DNA of 38,701 bases from an uncultured Clostridia bacterium (GTDB lineage: Bacteria > Bacillota > Dehalobacteriia > UBA4068 > JAAVYR01): NCBI GenBank assembly GCA_946562005.1, contig CAMNVD010000002.1:1-38701 (forward strand), written 5' to 3'. Positions 23,236 to 30,553 of this stretch are shown in pieces. The position numbers and the translations under genes were made by a program. How positions within the stretch are numbered: the first letter of the stretch is position 1; every line of letters starts with the position of its first letter. The notes beneath the pieces were generated by a model, which was not told where the DNA came from, made no database searches, and saw only the letters and a program-made list of their open reading frames with translations.

Positions 23236-24576
23236 ATGAATAATCGATATTGCGGTTGTGGTTGTAATAGCTGTGGCGGGGACAGAGGACCTACTGGTCC
23301 TGTGGGCCCTACCGGTCCTATGGGACCTCGTGGCTGTAGAGGGGAAATGGGTTGTCCCGGTCCTAAAGGCGACCAAGGTGATGTAGGTCCTATGGGACCG
23401 CAAGGACCTGTTGGTGCCCAAGGTCCGCAAGGGATTCCTGGGGTGACTGGCGCAAGGGGAGCCACCGGTGCTACCGGGGCCACAGGCGCTGCTGGATCTA
23501 CTGGTGCAACAGGACCCACTGGTCCTACTGGACCTACTGGCCCCACTGGCCCCACTGGACCAACAGGACCCACTGGTCCTACTGGCACAACTGGTGCTAC
23601 TGGAGCCACAGGTGCCACGGGCCTGCCCGGTACAGGTGCCACAGGGCCTACCGGACCTACAGGGTTACAGGGGATTCCCGGTGTAACTGGCGCAACTGGA
23701 GCCACAGGTGCTACTGGTCCTACTGGTGCTGCTGGTACAGGTGCCACTGGCCCTACTGGTCCTACTGGTGCTGCAGCAACGCTTGCAGTCGGGACTGTCA
23801 CAACAGGAGACCCTGGTACGCCTGCTACGGTTACCAATGATGGTACAGCTGAAAATGCTATCTTTAGTTTTTCTATTCCCCGAGGAGCTACAGGAGCTAC
23901 CGGCGCAACTGGTGCTACTGGCGCAGATGGCGCAACGGGACCAACCGGCGCTACCGGTGCAGACGGTGCTACAGGGCCTACCGGTCCAACTGGCGCTACA
24001 GGTGCAGATGGGGCAGCAGGGTTAATTGGTCCTACTGGTCCTACTGGTGCAGATGGTGCTACCGGCGCCACAGGTGCAGATGGCGCAACTGGTGCTACCG
24101 GTGCAGATGGCGCAACTGGTGCGACCGGACCAACAGGTCCAACAGGCCCTACTGGCGCCGGATTAGATGCATATGGTGGCCGTTATTCTACAGTGGCCCA
24201 GACATTTACAACTACAGCTGGAACGCCAACACAAGTGACACTTCCTACTATTATGGCAACATCAGGCGTTGATACTGCAACCAATCCTAATGCGCTTACT
24301 ATAACTGAGGCTGGAAACTATGAATTAACCTATAATGTCTTGGCTGAAGTGGATAATGCAGGGAACCTTACATTGGCTATGCGAAACAATGCCACGGATA
24401 TTCCTGGTACTGTTCAAGCGTTAACCTTAACGGCCAATGAAAGCGAATCTTTTGGTGGTAGCGTTATCTTGCCATTGGCTGTAGGCGATGTCATTGATGT
24501 TGCTTTAACTTCTACAGTAGATGGTACTGATGGGACTGTGAACCAAGCTTCATTGACAGCGAAACGACTAAGCTAA
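23236..24576 (+). CDS. Collagen-like exosporium-type protein 2 (BclA-like)
   Basis: A 446-residue protein. A short Cys-rich start (MNNRYCGCGCNSCGG) resembles that of protein 1. It is followed by Gly-X-Y triplets in two blocks broken by a non-collagenous insert of about 40 residues (LAVGTVTTGDPGTPATV...FSFSIPRG), a module known from other clostridial collagen-like proteins. The second block has repeated GADGATGAT units. The C-terminal 130 residues (from LDAYGGRYSTVAQTF) form a beta-rich head. Start at the ATG 23236 with AGGTGAT seven bases before; ATG 23227 is an alternative. It lies 38 bp after protein 1 and is likely cotranscribed; a terminator follows. Confidence 0.88.
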   Translation: MNNRYCGCGCNSCGGDRGPTGPVGPTGPMGPRGCRGEMGCPGPKGDQGDVGPMGPQGPVGAQGPQGIPGVTGARGATGATGATGAAGSTGATGPTGPTGPTGPTGPTGPTGPTGPTGTTGATGATGATGLPGTGATGPTGPTGLQGIPGVTGATGATGATGPTGAAGTGATGPTGPTGAAATLAVGTVTTGDPGTPATVTNDGTAENAIFSFSIPRGATGATGATGATGADGATGPTGATGADGATGPTGPTGATGADGAAGLIGPTGPTGADGATGATGADGATGATGADGATGATGPTGPTGPTGAGLDAYGGRYSTVAQTFTTTAGTPTQVTLPTIMATSGVDTATNPNALTITEAGNYELTYNVLAEVDNAGNLTLAMRNNATDIPGTVQALTLTANESESFGGSVILPLAVGDVIDVALTSTVDGTDGTVNQASLTAKRLS

Positions 24577-24614
24577 ATCTTAAATAAATGAAGATTTCCT
24601 TGGCTTAACATAGA

Positions 24615-24657
24615 AAATGCAGGCTGCTCTATCTACGGAGTAGCCTGCATTTTTATT
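24615..24657 (+). terminator. Terminator of the collagen-like genes
   Basis: AAAATGCAGGCTGCTC pairs with GGAGTAGCCTGCATTTT (about 24614-24629 and 24638-24654) followed by TATTTT. It separates the cargo genes from the recombinase operon. Confidence 0.8.
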
Positions 24658-24661
24658 TTGG

Positions 24662-24690
24662 ACATAGAAAACCGTCTTCTTCATAGAATA
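24662..24690 (+). promoter_or_regulatory. Sporulation-type (sigma-E-like) promoter of the recombinase operon
   Basis: ACATAGA (24662-24668), 13 bp, CATAGAATA (24682-24690). The elements are like sigma-E (ATA at -35, CATAnnnT at -10); the -10 also fits sigma-K. There is no vegetative promoter of similar quality in the gap, so expression of the recombinase during sporulation is likely. Confidence 0.45.
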
Positions 24691-24724
24691 AAAGCAGAAC
24701 CATAAGAAATATGAGGCGATTTTT

Positions 24725-24913
24725 ATGTTCACCTTTATTCAATTGCAAACACAGCCGGCGAGGGAACTGTTTTTCTATAAAGAAAACGGAACCTTTTGCG
24801 CCTTGGTCGAGAAGGCGCTGCTATTATCTTTATATGAGAGAAAGTTAATATCCACAGAAGTATACCAACAATGTCTCTATTTAAAAGGAAAGGAATGGGG
24901 CGATTTTGATTAA
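24725..24913 (+). CDS. Small protein before recombinase 2, candidate directionality factor (62 aa)
   Basis: A 62-residue protein (MFTFIQLQTQPARELFFYKE...LKGKEWGDFD). GAGG lies eight bases before the ATG. It has no recognised domain; the C-terminal half looks like a short helix-turn-helix or SHOCT-like helical pair (LYERKLISTEVYQQCLYLK). Its last 8 bp overlap the recombinase start, so both are made together. The size, position and sporulation-type promoter recall SprB, the 58-residue excision factor of SP-beta, but no sequence relationship is claimed. It may alternatively be a structural or regulatory partner. Confidence 0.75.
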   Translation: MFTFIQLQTQPARELFFYKENGTFCALVEKALLLSLYERKLISTEVYQQCLYLKGKEWGDFD

Positions 24914-26447
24914 GGCGGCGGCTTATTGTCGGGTATCTACTGAAAAAGACGAACAGCTTAATTCTCTAGCCAATCAACAGCAGTTTTTTCGCCATTACAT
25001 AGAAGGGCGCCCTGATTGGGAGTTAACAGATATCTATGTAGACGAGGGAGCTTCTGGTACTGCTGTGGGCCATCGTCCAGGTTTCTTAAAAATGCTGGCG
25101 GCGGGAAAAGCTGGTGAATTCCAGATTTTACTTACCAAAGAAATCAGCCGTTTTGCCCGTAATACATTAGATAGTATCTACTATACCCGCAAGCTAAAGG
25201 AATGGGGTGTCGGTGTTATTTTCCTCAATGATAATATTCATACTCTGGACCCTGATGCAGAGTTACGCTTAACCATTATGGCTTCTATTGCCCAGGAGGA
25301 AAGCCGCAAAACCTCTGAACGGGTAAAGTGGGGGCAGCGGCGACAGATGGAAAAGGGCGTTGTCTTTGGTCATGGTCTCCTTGGTTATCAGTTACAGCAG
25401 GGGCGGCTGGAGATAGAAGAAAGCGGTGCGGCCATCGTCCGGCAAATCTTTGAAAAATATGCCTGGGAGCAGAAGGGGGCATCTGTCATTGCCCGTGAAC
25501 TGACGGAAGCAGGGATTCCCACGCCAAGTGGAGGACAGGGATGGTCCCATAATGTGGTATTGAAAATCTTGAAAAATGAAAAATACATGGGAGATTTGGT
25601 GCAAAAAAAAACCTATACCCCTAGTTATCTCACGCATAAAAAGAAAATCAATCAAGGGGCGGAACCTTTGGTTATCTTGGAACAGCATCACCCGCCTATT
25701 ATCTCTCCAGAGCTCTTTGCTGCTGTTGCGGCAATTCTTGCGGAACGAGGGAAAGGGCAGAAAGAGGGGCGTCGTTATTCCCGAAGTTATTGTTTCTCGG
25801 GAAAGCTCTACTGCGGACAGTGTGGCAGTCGGTTGGTGGCGCGAACCAAGAAAAAAGGAGAGCACGTCTATCTATATTGGCAGTGCTATGCGAAAACAAA
25901 AAAAGGTAGCGCTATCTGTCCTAGTGCCACCCTGAGTCAGTCTTATTTGGAGCTAGTCATTTTACAGGCTATGAGAGAGGTTATGGCTTTGGTGGGACGG
26001 GAGCCTGTTTGGCAGCAAACTATGGTAGCGTTTTATGATGGTATCAAGCAGGTCTTGCAGCGGGAGGATGGCGGTGCCCGACAGAAGGAGCAGTGGCAGA
26101 GGCGTCTATCCCAGTTGGAGCTGGAACAGCAAAAGCTACTCCATCTGCACTTGCAGGCCCATATATCAGAAGAAGTATTTCTCCGGGAAAATACGATTTA
26201 TCGGAAAAAAGTCAAAGAGCTACAAGCAAAAATAGAGAGTAGTTGCCTAACGGAGAAGGACGATGATAAAGATAAAATGGCTGCAATCATCCATAAATGT
26301 CAGGAGATTTTAACCAGTGAGGTGTTTATAGATAGCTTTTATCGAGAAATATTAGAAAGAGTGGACATAGAAGATAAAGACCGAATGACCATATATTTTT
26401 CCGGTTTCCCTTGGGGTATCCGCTACAGGGGGCCGCTGGATAGCTAG
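24906..26447 (+). CDS. Large serine recombinase 2, predicted integrase/excisionase of the cotJC element
   Basis: A 513-residue large serine recombinase. Catalytic domain with YCRVS (nucleophile S11), DIYVDEGASGTAVGHRPGF and the KEISRFARNTLD segment; then a recombinase domain (GLLGYQLQQGRLEI..., GIPTPSGGQGWS, ILKNEKYMGDL), a zinc ribbon (YCGQCGSRLVAR, QCYAKTKKGSAICPS) and a coiled coil at about 375-440. It starts with TTG at 24906, within the end of the upstream gene. The stop lies 31 bp from the right attachment core, the usual place for an integrase gene. It is only distantly like recombinase 1, so the two serve different elements. It belongs to the same class as SpoIVCA (skin) and SprA (SP-beta). 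Confidence 0.93.
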   Translation: MIKAAAYCRVSTEKDEQLNSLANQQQFFRHYIEGRPDWELTDIYVDEGASGTAVGHRPGFLKMLAAGKAGEFQILLTKEISRFARNTLDSIYYTRKLKEWGVGVIFLNDNIHTLDPDAELRLTIMASIAQEESRKTSERVKWGQRRQMEKGVVFGHGLLGYQLQQGRLEIEESGAAIVRQIFEKYAWEQKGASVIARELTEAGIPTPSGGQGWSHNVVLKILKNEKYMGDLVQKKTYTPSYLTHKKKINQGAEPLVILEQHHPPIISPELFAAVAAILAERGKGQKEGRRYSRSYCFSGKLYCGQCGSRLVARTKKKGEHVYLYWQCYAKTKKGSAICPSATLSQSYLELVILQAMREVMALVGREPVWQQTMVAFYDGIKQVLQREDGGARQKEQWQRRLSQLELEQQKLLHLHLQAHISEEVFLRENTIYRKKVKELQAKIESSCLTEKDDDKDKMAAIIHKCQEILTSEVFIDSFYREILERVDIEDKDRMTIYFSGFPWGIRYRGPLDS

Positions 26448-26466
26448 GAAAATTTTATTTTTTTCT

Positions 26467-26670
26467 TCATTTTAGGCATTCTGTACCGATATCGGTCAGT
26501 AACCCTTTGCAAACGTCATCGGTCATAGAATACCGTTGCGATAAGTAGCGAAGGGAAGCGGCAAGCTCCCCGTCCGGTCCGCCATATTGGCTAATGATGT
26601 AGCTAGCCAAAGCAGGATTTGGGTTTTTGATATTGATGGGAAACTGTAATTTCTTTTCATATTGCCACAT
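26467..26670 (-). CDS. cotJC: cotJC, 5' part (interrupted spore-coat manganese-catalase gene)
   Basis: A perfect AAAGGAGG precedes ATG 26670. The frame encodes MWQYEKKLQFPINIKNPNP and GGPDGELAASLRYLSQRY up to LLTDIGTE at the core, then three element-derived residues (CLK) and a stop at 26467. E35 in GELAAS corresponds to the first Mn ligand of the family. The other four ligands are in the 3' part at 21501-21860, so this 67-residue product cannot be an active catalase. Fused, the two parts give 180 residues, close to the usual length of CotJC (about 190). Confidence 0.93.
   Translation of the reverse strand: MWQYEKKLQFPINIKNPNPALASYIISQYGGPDGELAASLRYLSQRYSMTDDVCKGLLTDIGTECLK
26479..26487. other. 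Attachment core, right junction
   Basis: TTCTGTACC again. To its right is genuine cotJC (GATATCGGTC); to its left the element arm CATTTTAGGCATT (26468-26480). Confidence 0.85.
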
Positions 26671-26685
26671 AAACAGATACCTCCT

Positions 26686-26949
26686 TTAGTTTTCCCAGGG
26701 CCAAGGGCCTGCAAGCCAAGTCCACTGGTCTTTGGCTTTTACTTTACTGGAGCACAGCGCACCGAAGTGTTCCTCATAGCGGGCTTTGGCCTGTTCGCAT
26801 TTGACTTGGATATCACGGTACATATCTAGCGCTTCGCAATCGTTGGGATGGGTATCTAAAAATAAAATCAATTCATTGAGAACAAAGTCATATTCCATGA
26901 CTTCTTTTAACAATTTTTTTCTATCTGGTGTGCTAGCCACGGCGTCCAT
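26686..26949 (-). CDS. cotJB: Spore coat protein CotJB
   Basis: An 87-residue CotJB: KKLLKEVMEYDFVLNELILF and LDTHPNDCEALDMYRDI, followed by the CEQAKARYEEHFG helix and a Trp-rich end (WTWLAGPWPWEN). CotJB is a small coat component made in the mother cell. Its start overlaps the end of cotJA. The ATG at 26949 is very close to its AAGGGGG, so the GTG at 26940 may be the true start. It ends 15 bp before the start of interrupted cotJC. Confidence 0.92.
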   Translation of the reverse strand: MDAVASTPDRKKLLKEVMEYDFVLNELILFLDTHPNDCEALDMYRDIQVKCEQAKARYEEHFGALCSSKVKAKDQWTWLAGPWPWEN

Positions 26950-27121
26950 CCCCCTTCATAGTGCCCATGGGGTCTTGATAGACGGACATGGGCAGGTATA
27001 GGATAGGGAACAATGTCCCCTTTTCTAATGCTTCTTCTGGTTTGTAGGTGGTGTCGAATTTTTGCGGCGGCACATAGGTATAGCCGGGGCGCATGACTAC
27101 TACTCTGCGTGATTCTTCCAT
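26933..27121 (-). CDS. cotJA: Spore coat protein CotJA
   Basis: A 62-residue CotJA with the family features: VVMRPGYTYVPPQKFDTTY and KGTLFPILYLPMSVYQDP. GGAAAGGAG lies upstream of the ATG. First gene of the cotJABC operon, with a mother-cell-type promoter at 27171-27197. In Bacillus the products assemble into the spore coat. Confidence 0.92.
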   Translation of the reverse strand: MEESRRVVVMRPGYTYVPPQKFDTTYKPEEALEKGTLFPILYLPMSVYQDPMGTMKGDGRRG

Positions 27122-27170
27122 TTGTTTTGTCTCCTTTCCTTTTTCTTTTGTCTGCTTCGGACAATTACAG

Positions 27171-27197
27171 TATATGTAAGTAAAACGGCTGCGGTGC
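27171..27197 (-). promoter_or_regulatory. Mother-cell promoter of cotJABC
   Basis: On the minus strand GCACC (27197-27193), 16 bp, CATATACTGT (27176-27167). It matches the arrangement before the collagen-like genes and sigma-K/E type promoters. It lies about 45 bp before the cotJA start. Confidence 0.55.
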
Positions 27198-27254
27198 GGA
27201 GAGAGTTTTTTCCTGCCACTGAAAAAGATGGTGAATCACGCAACCAAATACTGT

Positions 27255-27332
27255 GGTAAAATAGTAGGGTACAAAAGAATAGGGAAAAGAAAAAGCACCA
27301 AGGTTCAAGAGAACCAGAGTGCTTTTTTTATA
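27255..27332 (+). terminator. Isolated terminator hairpin, possible small RNA
   Basis: AAAAGCAC...GGTTC AAGA GAACC...GTGCTTTTTTT (about 27291-27327) is a strong terminator with no gene before it on this strand. TAAAAT (27255-27260 region) upstream has no good -35. Either it ends an unseen short RNA or it insulates the following cassette. Confidence 0.4.
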
Positions 27333-27371
27333 CCCCAAAAGAGGTGATTGTAATGGAAATTTAATCGCAAA

Positions 27372-27400
27372 GAGATTCTTTGCTAGTGCTCAGAATGACA
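27372..27400. repeat. Dispersed intergenic repeat, copy 3
   Basis: AGATTCTTTGCTAGTGCTCAGAATGACA-type copy just upstream of the toxin-like gene. Confidence 0.5.
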
Positions 27401-27431
27401 AAAAGAAAAAGGAAAAAAGCGGAGGTAGTGT

Positions 27432-28634
27432 ATGATGAAAAACTATAGACCAAAAAATATTGCAGAATTTGTTCGGATTGTGCGTCCTGCAAGTTATCGG
27501 GCGGCATTAACAATGCACCAGGAAAATGAAATCAAACAATGGATAGACCGGCATGGGCATTATTGGCAGCCGGGGGTTAGTGATATGTTAATCAATGATA
27601 GAAATTTAAATAGAAAACAGTTAGATTTGCAAAAGGAGGCTATTATATCCATGTTTGAGACTTGGCCGGATTATTATTGGCAGTTTCTAGTGGATAGCAG
27701 CACTTTAGACCCGCCGGAGCCGCTGATTGCTTGTCGGACCTTGAGCCAATTAGAGAAACGGCTAAACCCAATCCCGCCGGCACCTTATCTTGTAATTAGT
27801 ATGGCCGGCAGTTATAATAATAAAATATATAGTAATGCCATTAGTCTGTTGCAGGAGAAATTAAATGTACGGATAACCGGTCTTTATGATTGGGATACAG
27901 CAGTGGCTGTTTCCAAAAAGATAGGAAACGTGGTGCCGGACGGTGTAGGGTACTTTGCCCACGAGGTATACCCACAGATGCTGTTTCGCTATGATGATAC
28001 TTGGTTGATTTATGGCATAGACAGGGACCTATGGCTAAAGCTGGGAATGGATGAAAATGATTTGGTGCCGGATGATGCTACTTATTGGCAAACAGGCAGT
28101 CCCATGATAGGAGAAACTACCAAAGAAATCTATGAAATAGGTGGCTATGGCCTTAACACTGCTGTGCGAAATTGGGAAAAAGCAAACGAAACAATTGAAG
28201 ATGTTCGTGTATTAAATTCCAATGAAATTAGAATCAAAACCAATCGTCCAGTTGGAGAGGTATGGAGCGCTTTGAGCACGGCTTTTTCCATGGTATCTAC
28301 AGCAGAGGAAATGGTGCAAGAAGGTATTCATGATCCTAGCGCTATTGCCACAGAAGTCGTTATTACCGGAGTGCAAGAAGTAGTGTCTGGTAAAGTTGCA
28401 GAAAAAGCAGTTACCTTTACATTAAAAATCGTTTTTGGTTCTACTGGGGCAGGGGCTTTTTATATAGTTACGGCGATTGCCTTAGATTGGCTATTTGGGC
28501 AATATATTGACGATTTAACGGAAAAGGTTGTACAGTTTTTCCGAGAGGACTTTATCCCATTGATGAATCAGTATAGCTTGGGGTTGCAGGAAAGCCATGA
28601 ACGAGATATTGAGGCTGGTATTCGGCTAGATTAA
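27432..28634 (+). CDS. Toxin-like protein with peptidoglycan-binding-like segment and hydrophobic C-terminus
   Basis: A 400-residue protein of no family I can name. Residues about 135-170 (SNAISLLQEKLNVRITGLYDW and TAVAVSKKIG) look like a peptidoglycan-binding repeat. The C-terminal 120 residues are hydrophobic and Gly/Ala rich (VVSGKVAEKAVTFTLKIVFG, GAGAFYIVTAIALDWLFG), followed by a charged tail ending ERDIEAGIRLD. The tail recurs as RKDLEAGIRMD in the fragment at 29393-29785. It is followed 25 bp later by a small two-helix membrane protein, as in toxin/immunity pairs. A membrane-active toxin is my inference. GGAGG lies six bases before the first ATG. No signal peptide seen. Confidence 0.6.
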   Translation: MMKNYRPKNIAEFVRIVRPASYRAALTMHQENEIKQWIDRHGHYWQPGVSDMLINDRNLNRKQLDLQKEAIISMFETWPDYYWQFLVDSSTLDPPEPLIACRTLSQLEKRLNPIPPAPYLVISMAGSYNNKIYSNAISLLQEKLNVRITGLYDWDTAVAVSKKIGNVVPDGVGYFAHEVYPQMLFRYDDTWLIYGIDRDLWLKLGMDENDLVPDDATYWQTGSPMIGETTKEIYEIGGYGLNTAVRNWEKANETIEDVRVLNSNEIRIKTNRPVGEVWSALSTAFSMVSTAEEMVQEGIHDPSAIATEVVITGVQEVVSGKVAEKAVTFTLKIVFGSTGAGAFYIVTAIALDWLFGQYIDDLTEKVVQFFREDFIPLMNQYSLGLQESHERDIEAGIRLD

Positions 28635-28659
28635 AAAATCCGAAAGGATATGATGGAAA

Positions 28660-29343
28660 ATGGAAAAACCTTGGCGGGAAAAACTGCCAAAGTCGCAAAA
28701 AAGACAATGGTTAGATGAATACCCAGAAATAATGAAGAATATTCCGGGCACAGAAGAACGAGTTGCTTCTTTTTGGGTACGGCAATTAAGAGATACGCCG
28801 CTTCGAGCGATATTGATTATCATTGGTGCTTTGCCGATATTTCTTTTTTTCGAGAAACGGCATGGTAGAATACCGCCAATCATAGAAGTAAGTGAATTCG
28901 TAAAAGCCGGAAGTGCCATTTTCTTTCTTGTGATATTAGGCAGCATATTATATATAGGGCGCAAGGAAAAAGGTCATATTGACATTTATCCTGAAATGGT
29001 AGTGTTTTATGACTATGATCATAACCAAAAGAAAGCCCGTCCCACTCGCTTTTATCATTGGAAAGATGTGGTGCAGTACCACGGAAAAGACCCTTATCTT
29101 TGGCTTCATTCCCGGGAAACATTACCTGTCAATACAGTTATTTCTATAAAAAAACTTCGTCCTTATTTAAAGCAATATGCGCCACAAGCGAAGGAAGCAA
29201 TCTTTTATATGAAAGATTATTGGAAAATGGTAGAAAAAAATGCGGATAGACATAGCAGCTCGGAGGAGGTAACCATAGAAGCAGCAATGGCAGCCAACCG
29301 GGAAAAAGCCGAAGACCGCTGGAAGAAATATCCGGAGGAATAA
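28660..29343 (+). CDS. Membrane protein, candidate immunity protein 1
   Basis: A 227-residue protein with a WLDEYPEI motif near the start, two membrane helices (about 47-67 and 83-105), then a PH/YcxB-like beta domain (IDIYPEMVVFYDYDHN, FYHWKDVVQYHG) and the conserved LRPYLKQYAPQAKEA. The second protein at 29813-30553 shares the same order: WLDDDPEI, two helices, IEIYSEMFVIYEY, YYSWKDVTRY and LLRYAPQAKKL. The gene follows the toxin-like gene and ends at a terminator, which suits a cognate immunity role. Function not proven. Confidence 0.6.
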   Translation: MEKPWREKLPKSQKRQWLDEYPEIMKNIPGTEERVASFWVRQLRDTPLRAILIIIGALPIFLFFEKRHGRIPPIIEVSEFVKAGSAIFFLVILGSILYIGRKEKGHIDIYPEMVVFYDYDHNQKKARPTRFYHWKDVVQYHGKDPYLWLHSRETLPVNTVISIKKLRPYLKQYAPQAKEAIFYMKDYWKMVEKNADRHSSSEEVTIEAAMAANREKAEDRWKKYPEE

Positions 29344-29384
29344 AAAAGGACCTGCCTAACGTACTGTTTAGACAGGTCCTTTTT
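29343..29384 (+). terminator. Terminator of cassette 1
   Basis: AAAAAGGACCTGCCTAA/TTTAGACAGGTCCTTTTT. Nearly the same stem ends cassette 2 at 30531-30570. Confidence 0.85.
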
Positions 29385-29392
29385 GGGGACGA

Positions 29393-29785
29393 GTGACAGC
29401 GGACATTCTGGGAACAGTATTGAAAAGGTTAGGTACAATCTTTCAATTTGCTGAACCTATTGAAGCGAACCTTACTGCTGATGAAGTAGACCTGGGTAAA
29501 ATGGTTAAAGAAATAGGAATAGTAGGCGTGGAAGTGACTGTTGCTACACCATTAGCAGCGGGATTGATTGGGTGGATGACATTAGAGTTTGGATTGAATG
29601 ATGGTACTACTTGGTGGCATACGGTCCGAAATGTCGGAATAAAATTTGGTGCAGAAACGGGTGTCTTTTGGGGGGTATCAGAAACTGTAGAATACATTTT
29701 TACCAAGGAGTTTTGGGACAATGTGAGTACTTATCTTCAAGAAGAACATCGTAAAGACTTGGAAGCAGGTATCCGGATGGACTAG
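29393..29785 (+). CDS. Orphan C-terminal fragment of a toxin-like protein
   Basis: 130 codons from a GTG directly after the cassette 1 terminator. The sequence is like the C-terminal part of the 400-residue protein: a hydrophobic Gly/Ala-rich stretch (VEVTVATPLAAGLIGW, FGAETGVFWGVSE) and the closing RKDLEAGIRMD. The N-terminal domain is missing and the ribosome site is poor, so this is probably a displaced, truncated toxin tail that stays with its immunity gene, as seen for orphan modules of polymorphic toxins. It could still be expressed by readthrough. Confidence 0.5.
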   Translation: MTADILGTVLKRLGTIFQFAEPIEANLTADEVDLGKMVKEIGIVGVEVTVATPLAAGLIGWMTLEFGLNDGTTWWHTVRNVGIKFGAETGVFWGVSETVEYIFTKEFWDNVSTYLQEEHRKDLEAGIRMD

Positions 29786-29812
29786 GTTAGAAGGGAAAGG
29801 ATGTGACAGCGA

Positions 29813-30553
29813 ATGGCAGTGTTTCATAATGAGAAACGACCTTGGTTAGATGATGACCCTGAGATTGAAGACCGGCTATGGGTAGATAAAAAACAGGAAG
29901 AAATTGCAAAAATCTTGCCGAAAGAAGGGTGTGTTGACCGTATACCTATTCGTTGCCATAATTATTGGGTTCCCTGTGTTGCACTAGTCTTATCTTTGTT
30001 AATTGCGGGGCGTAGTGGTTTTTTGGTACCTTTTGATATAGTGTTGCGTTACTGGACATTTCTTCTTGCGCTTGTTGCTATATTCTGGCCTTTAGAAGCC
30101 TTTATTTTTCGTAATGCATGGGGTTATATTGAAATTTACTCAGAAATGTTTGTAATTTATGAATATAATAGTAGGCACAAAAACCTTTATTTGGCTGAAT
30201 ACTACAGTTGGAAAGATGTTACCCGATATGACCATGGGATGGATGGCATCCGTATTGATTTTGTATCCGGGCAATATGTTTGTTTTAAGGCAAAGAAAAA
30301 AGAATTTTACCCATATTTATTGCGATATGCACCACAAGCGAAAAAGCTGACCCGTGAGGAACGAAAGCTGAGGGCAAAGGCGCAACAGCAGGAGCAGAAA
30401 AAGCGCAAAGAGAAATGGAAAAAGGAAAATGCAGAATATCTGTGCCAAATAAAAGAATATAATGCGAAAAAGAAAGCACTAATAGAAGAAGCTCGACGGA
30501 AAGCCCAGCAAGAACAGGAGAAAAACCATAAAAAAGACCTGTCTAATTTATAA
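29813..30553 (+). CDS. Membrane protein, candidate immunity protein 2
   Basis: A 246-residue paralogue of the protein at 28660-29343: same two membrane helices (about 55-75, 83-100), same PH/YcxB-like segment with YSWKDV and the YAPQAKK motif, but a longer, very basic/Gln-Glu-rich coiled tail (about 180-245). The stop codon lies inside its terminator. Together with the fragment before it, this forms cassette 2. Confidence 0.6.
   Translation: MAVFHNEKRPWLDDDPEIEDRLWVDKKQEEIAKILPKEGCVDRIPIRCHNYWVPCVALVLSLLIAGRSGFLVPFDIVLRYWTFLLALVAIFWPLEAFIFRNAWGYIEIYSEMFVIYEYNSRHKNLYLAEYYSWKDVTRYDHGMDGIRIDFVSGQYVCFKAKKKEFYPYLLRYAPQAKKLTREERKLRAKAQQQEQKKRKEKWKKENAEYLCQIKEYNAKKKALIEEARRKAQQEQEKNHKKDLSNL

Larger units (their letters stand above)
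21852..26487. mobile_element. 4.6-kb serine-recombinase element inserted in cotJC
   Basis: The element lies between two copies of TTCTGTACC (21852-21860 and 26479-26487), 4,627 bp core to core. It contains two collagen-like genes, a 62-residue gene and a large serine recombinase, all on the plus strand and opposite to cotJC. Deleting one core and everything between restores an unbroken cotJC frame with the family consensus LLTDIGTEELAHLEM. The excised circle's joint would have arms CATTTTAGGCATT and AATGGCAAAATG around the core, an imperfect dyad as in serine-integrase attP sites. No other phage genes are present, so this is a compact intervening element rather than a full prophage. Confidence 0.9.

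Noticed and set aside
23151..24071. A 306-codon minus-strand frame rich in Ala-Pro-Val-Gly
   Set aside because: It is the mirror of the Gly-X-Y coding repeats of collagen-like protein 2, without a ribosome site; low-complexity shadow.
22280..24160. CRISPR-like short tandem repeats
   Set aside because: The repetition is the 9-bp-multiple Gly-X-Y codon pattern inside two clear genes; no repeat-spacer alternation.
28650..28718. A 22-codon frame starting ATGATG before immunity gene 1
   Set aside because: It is embedded in another frame of the immunity gene and lacks independent support.
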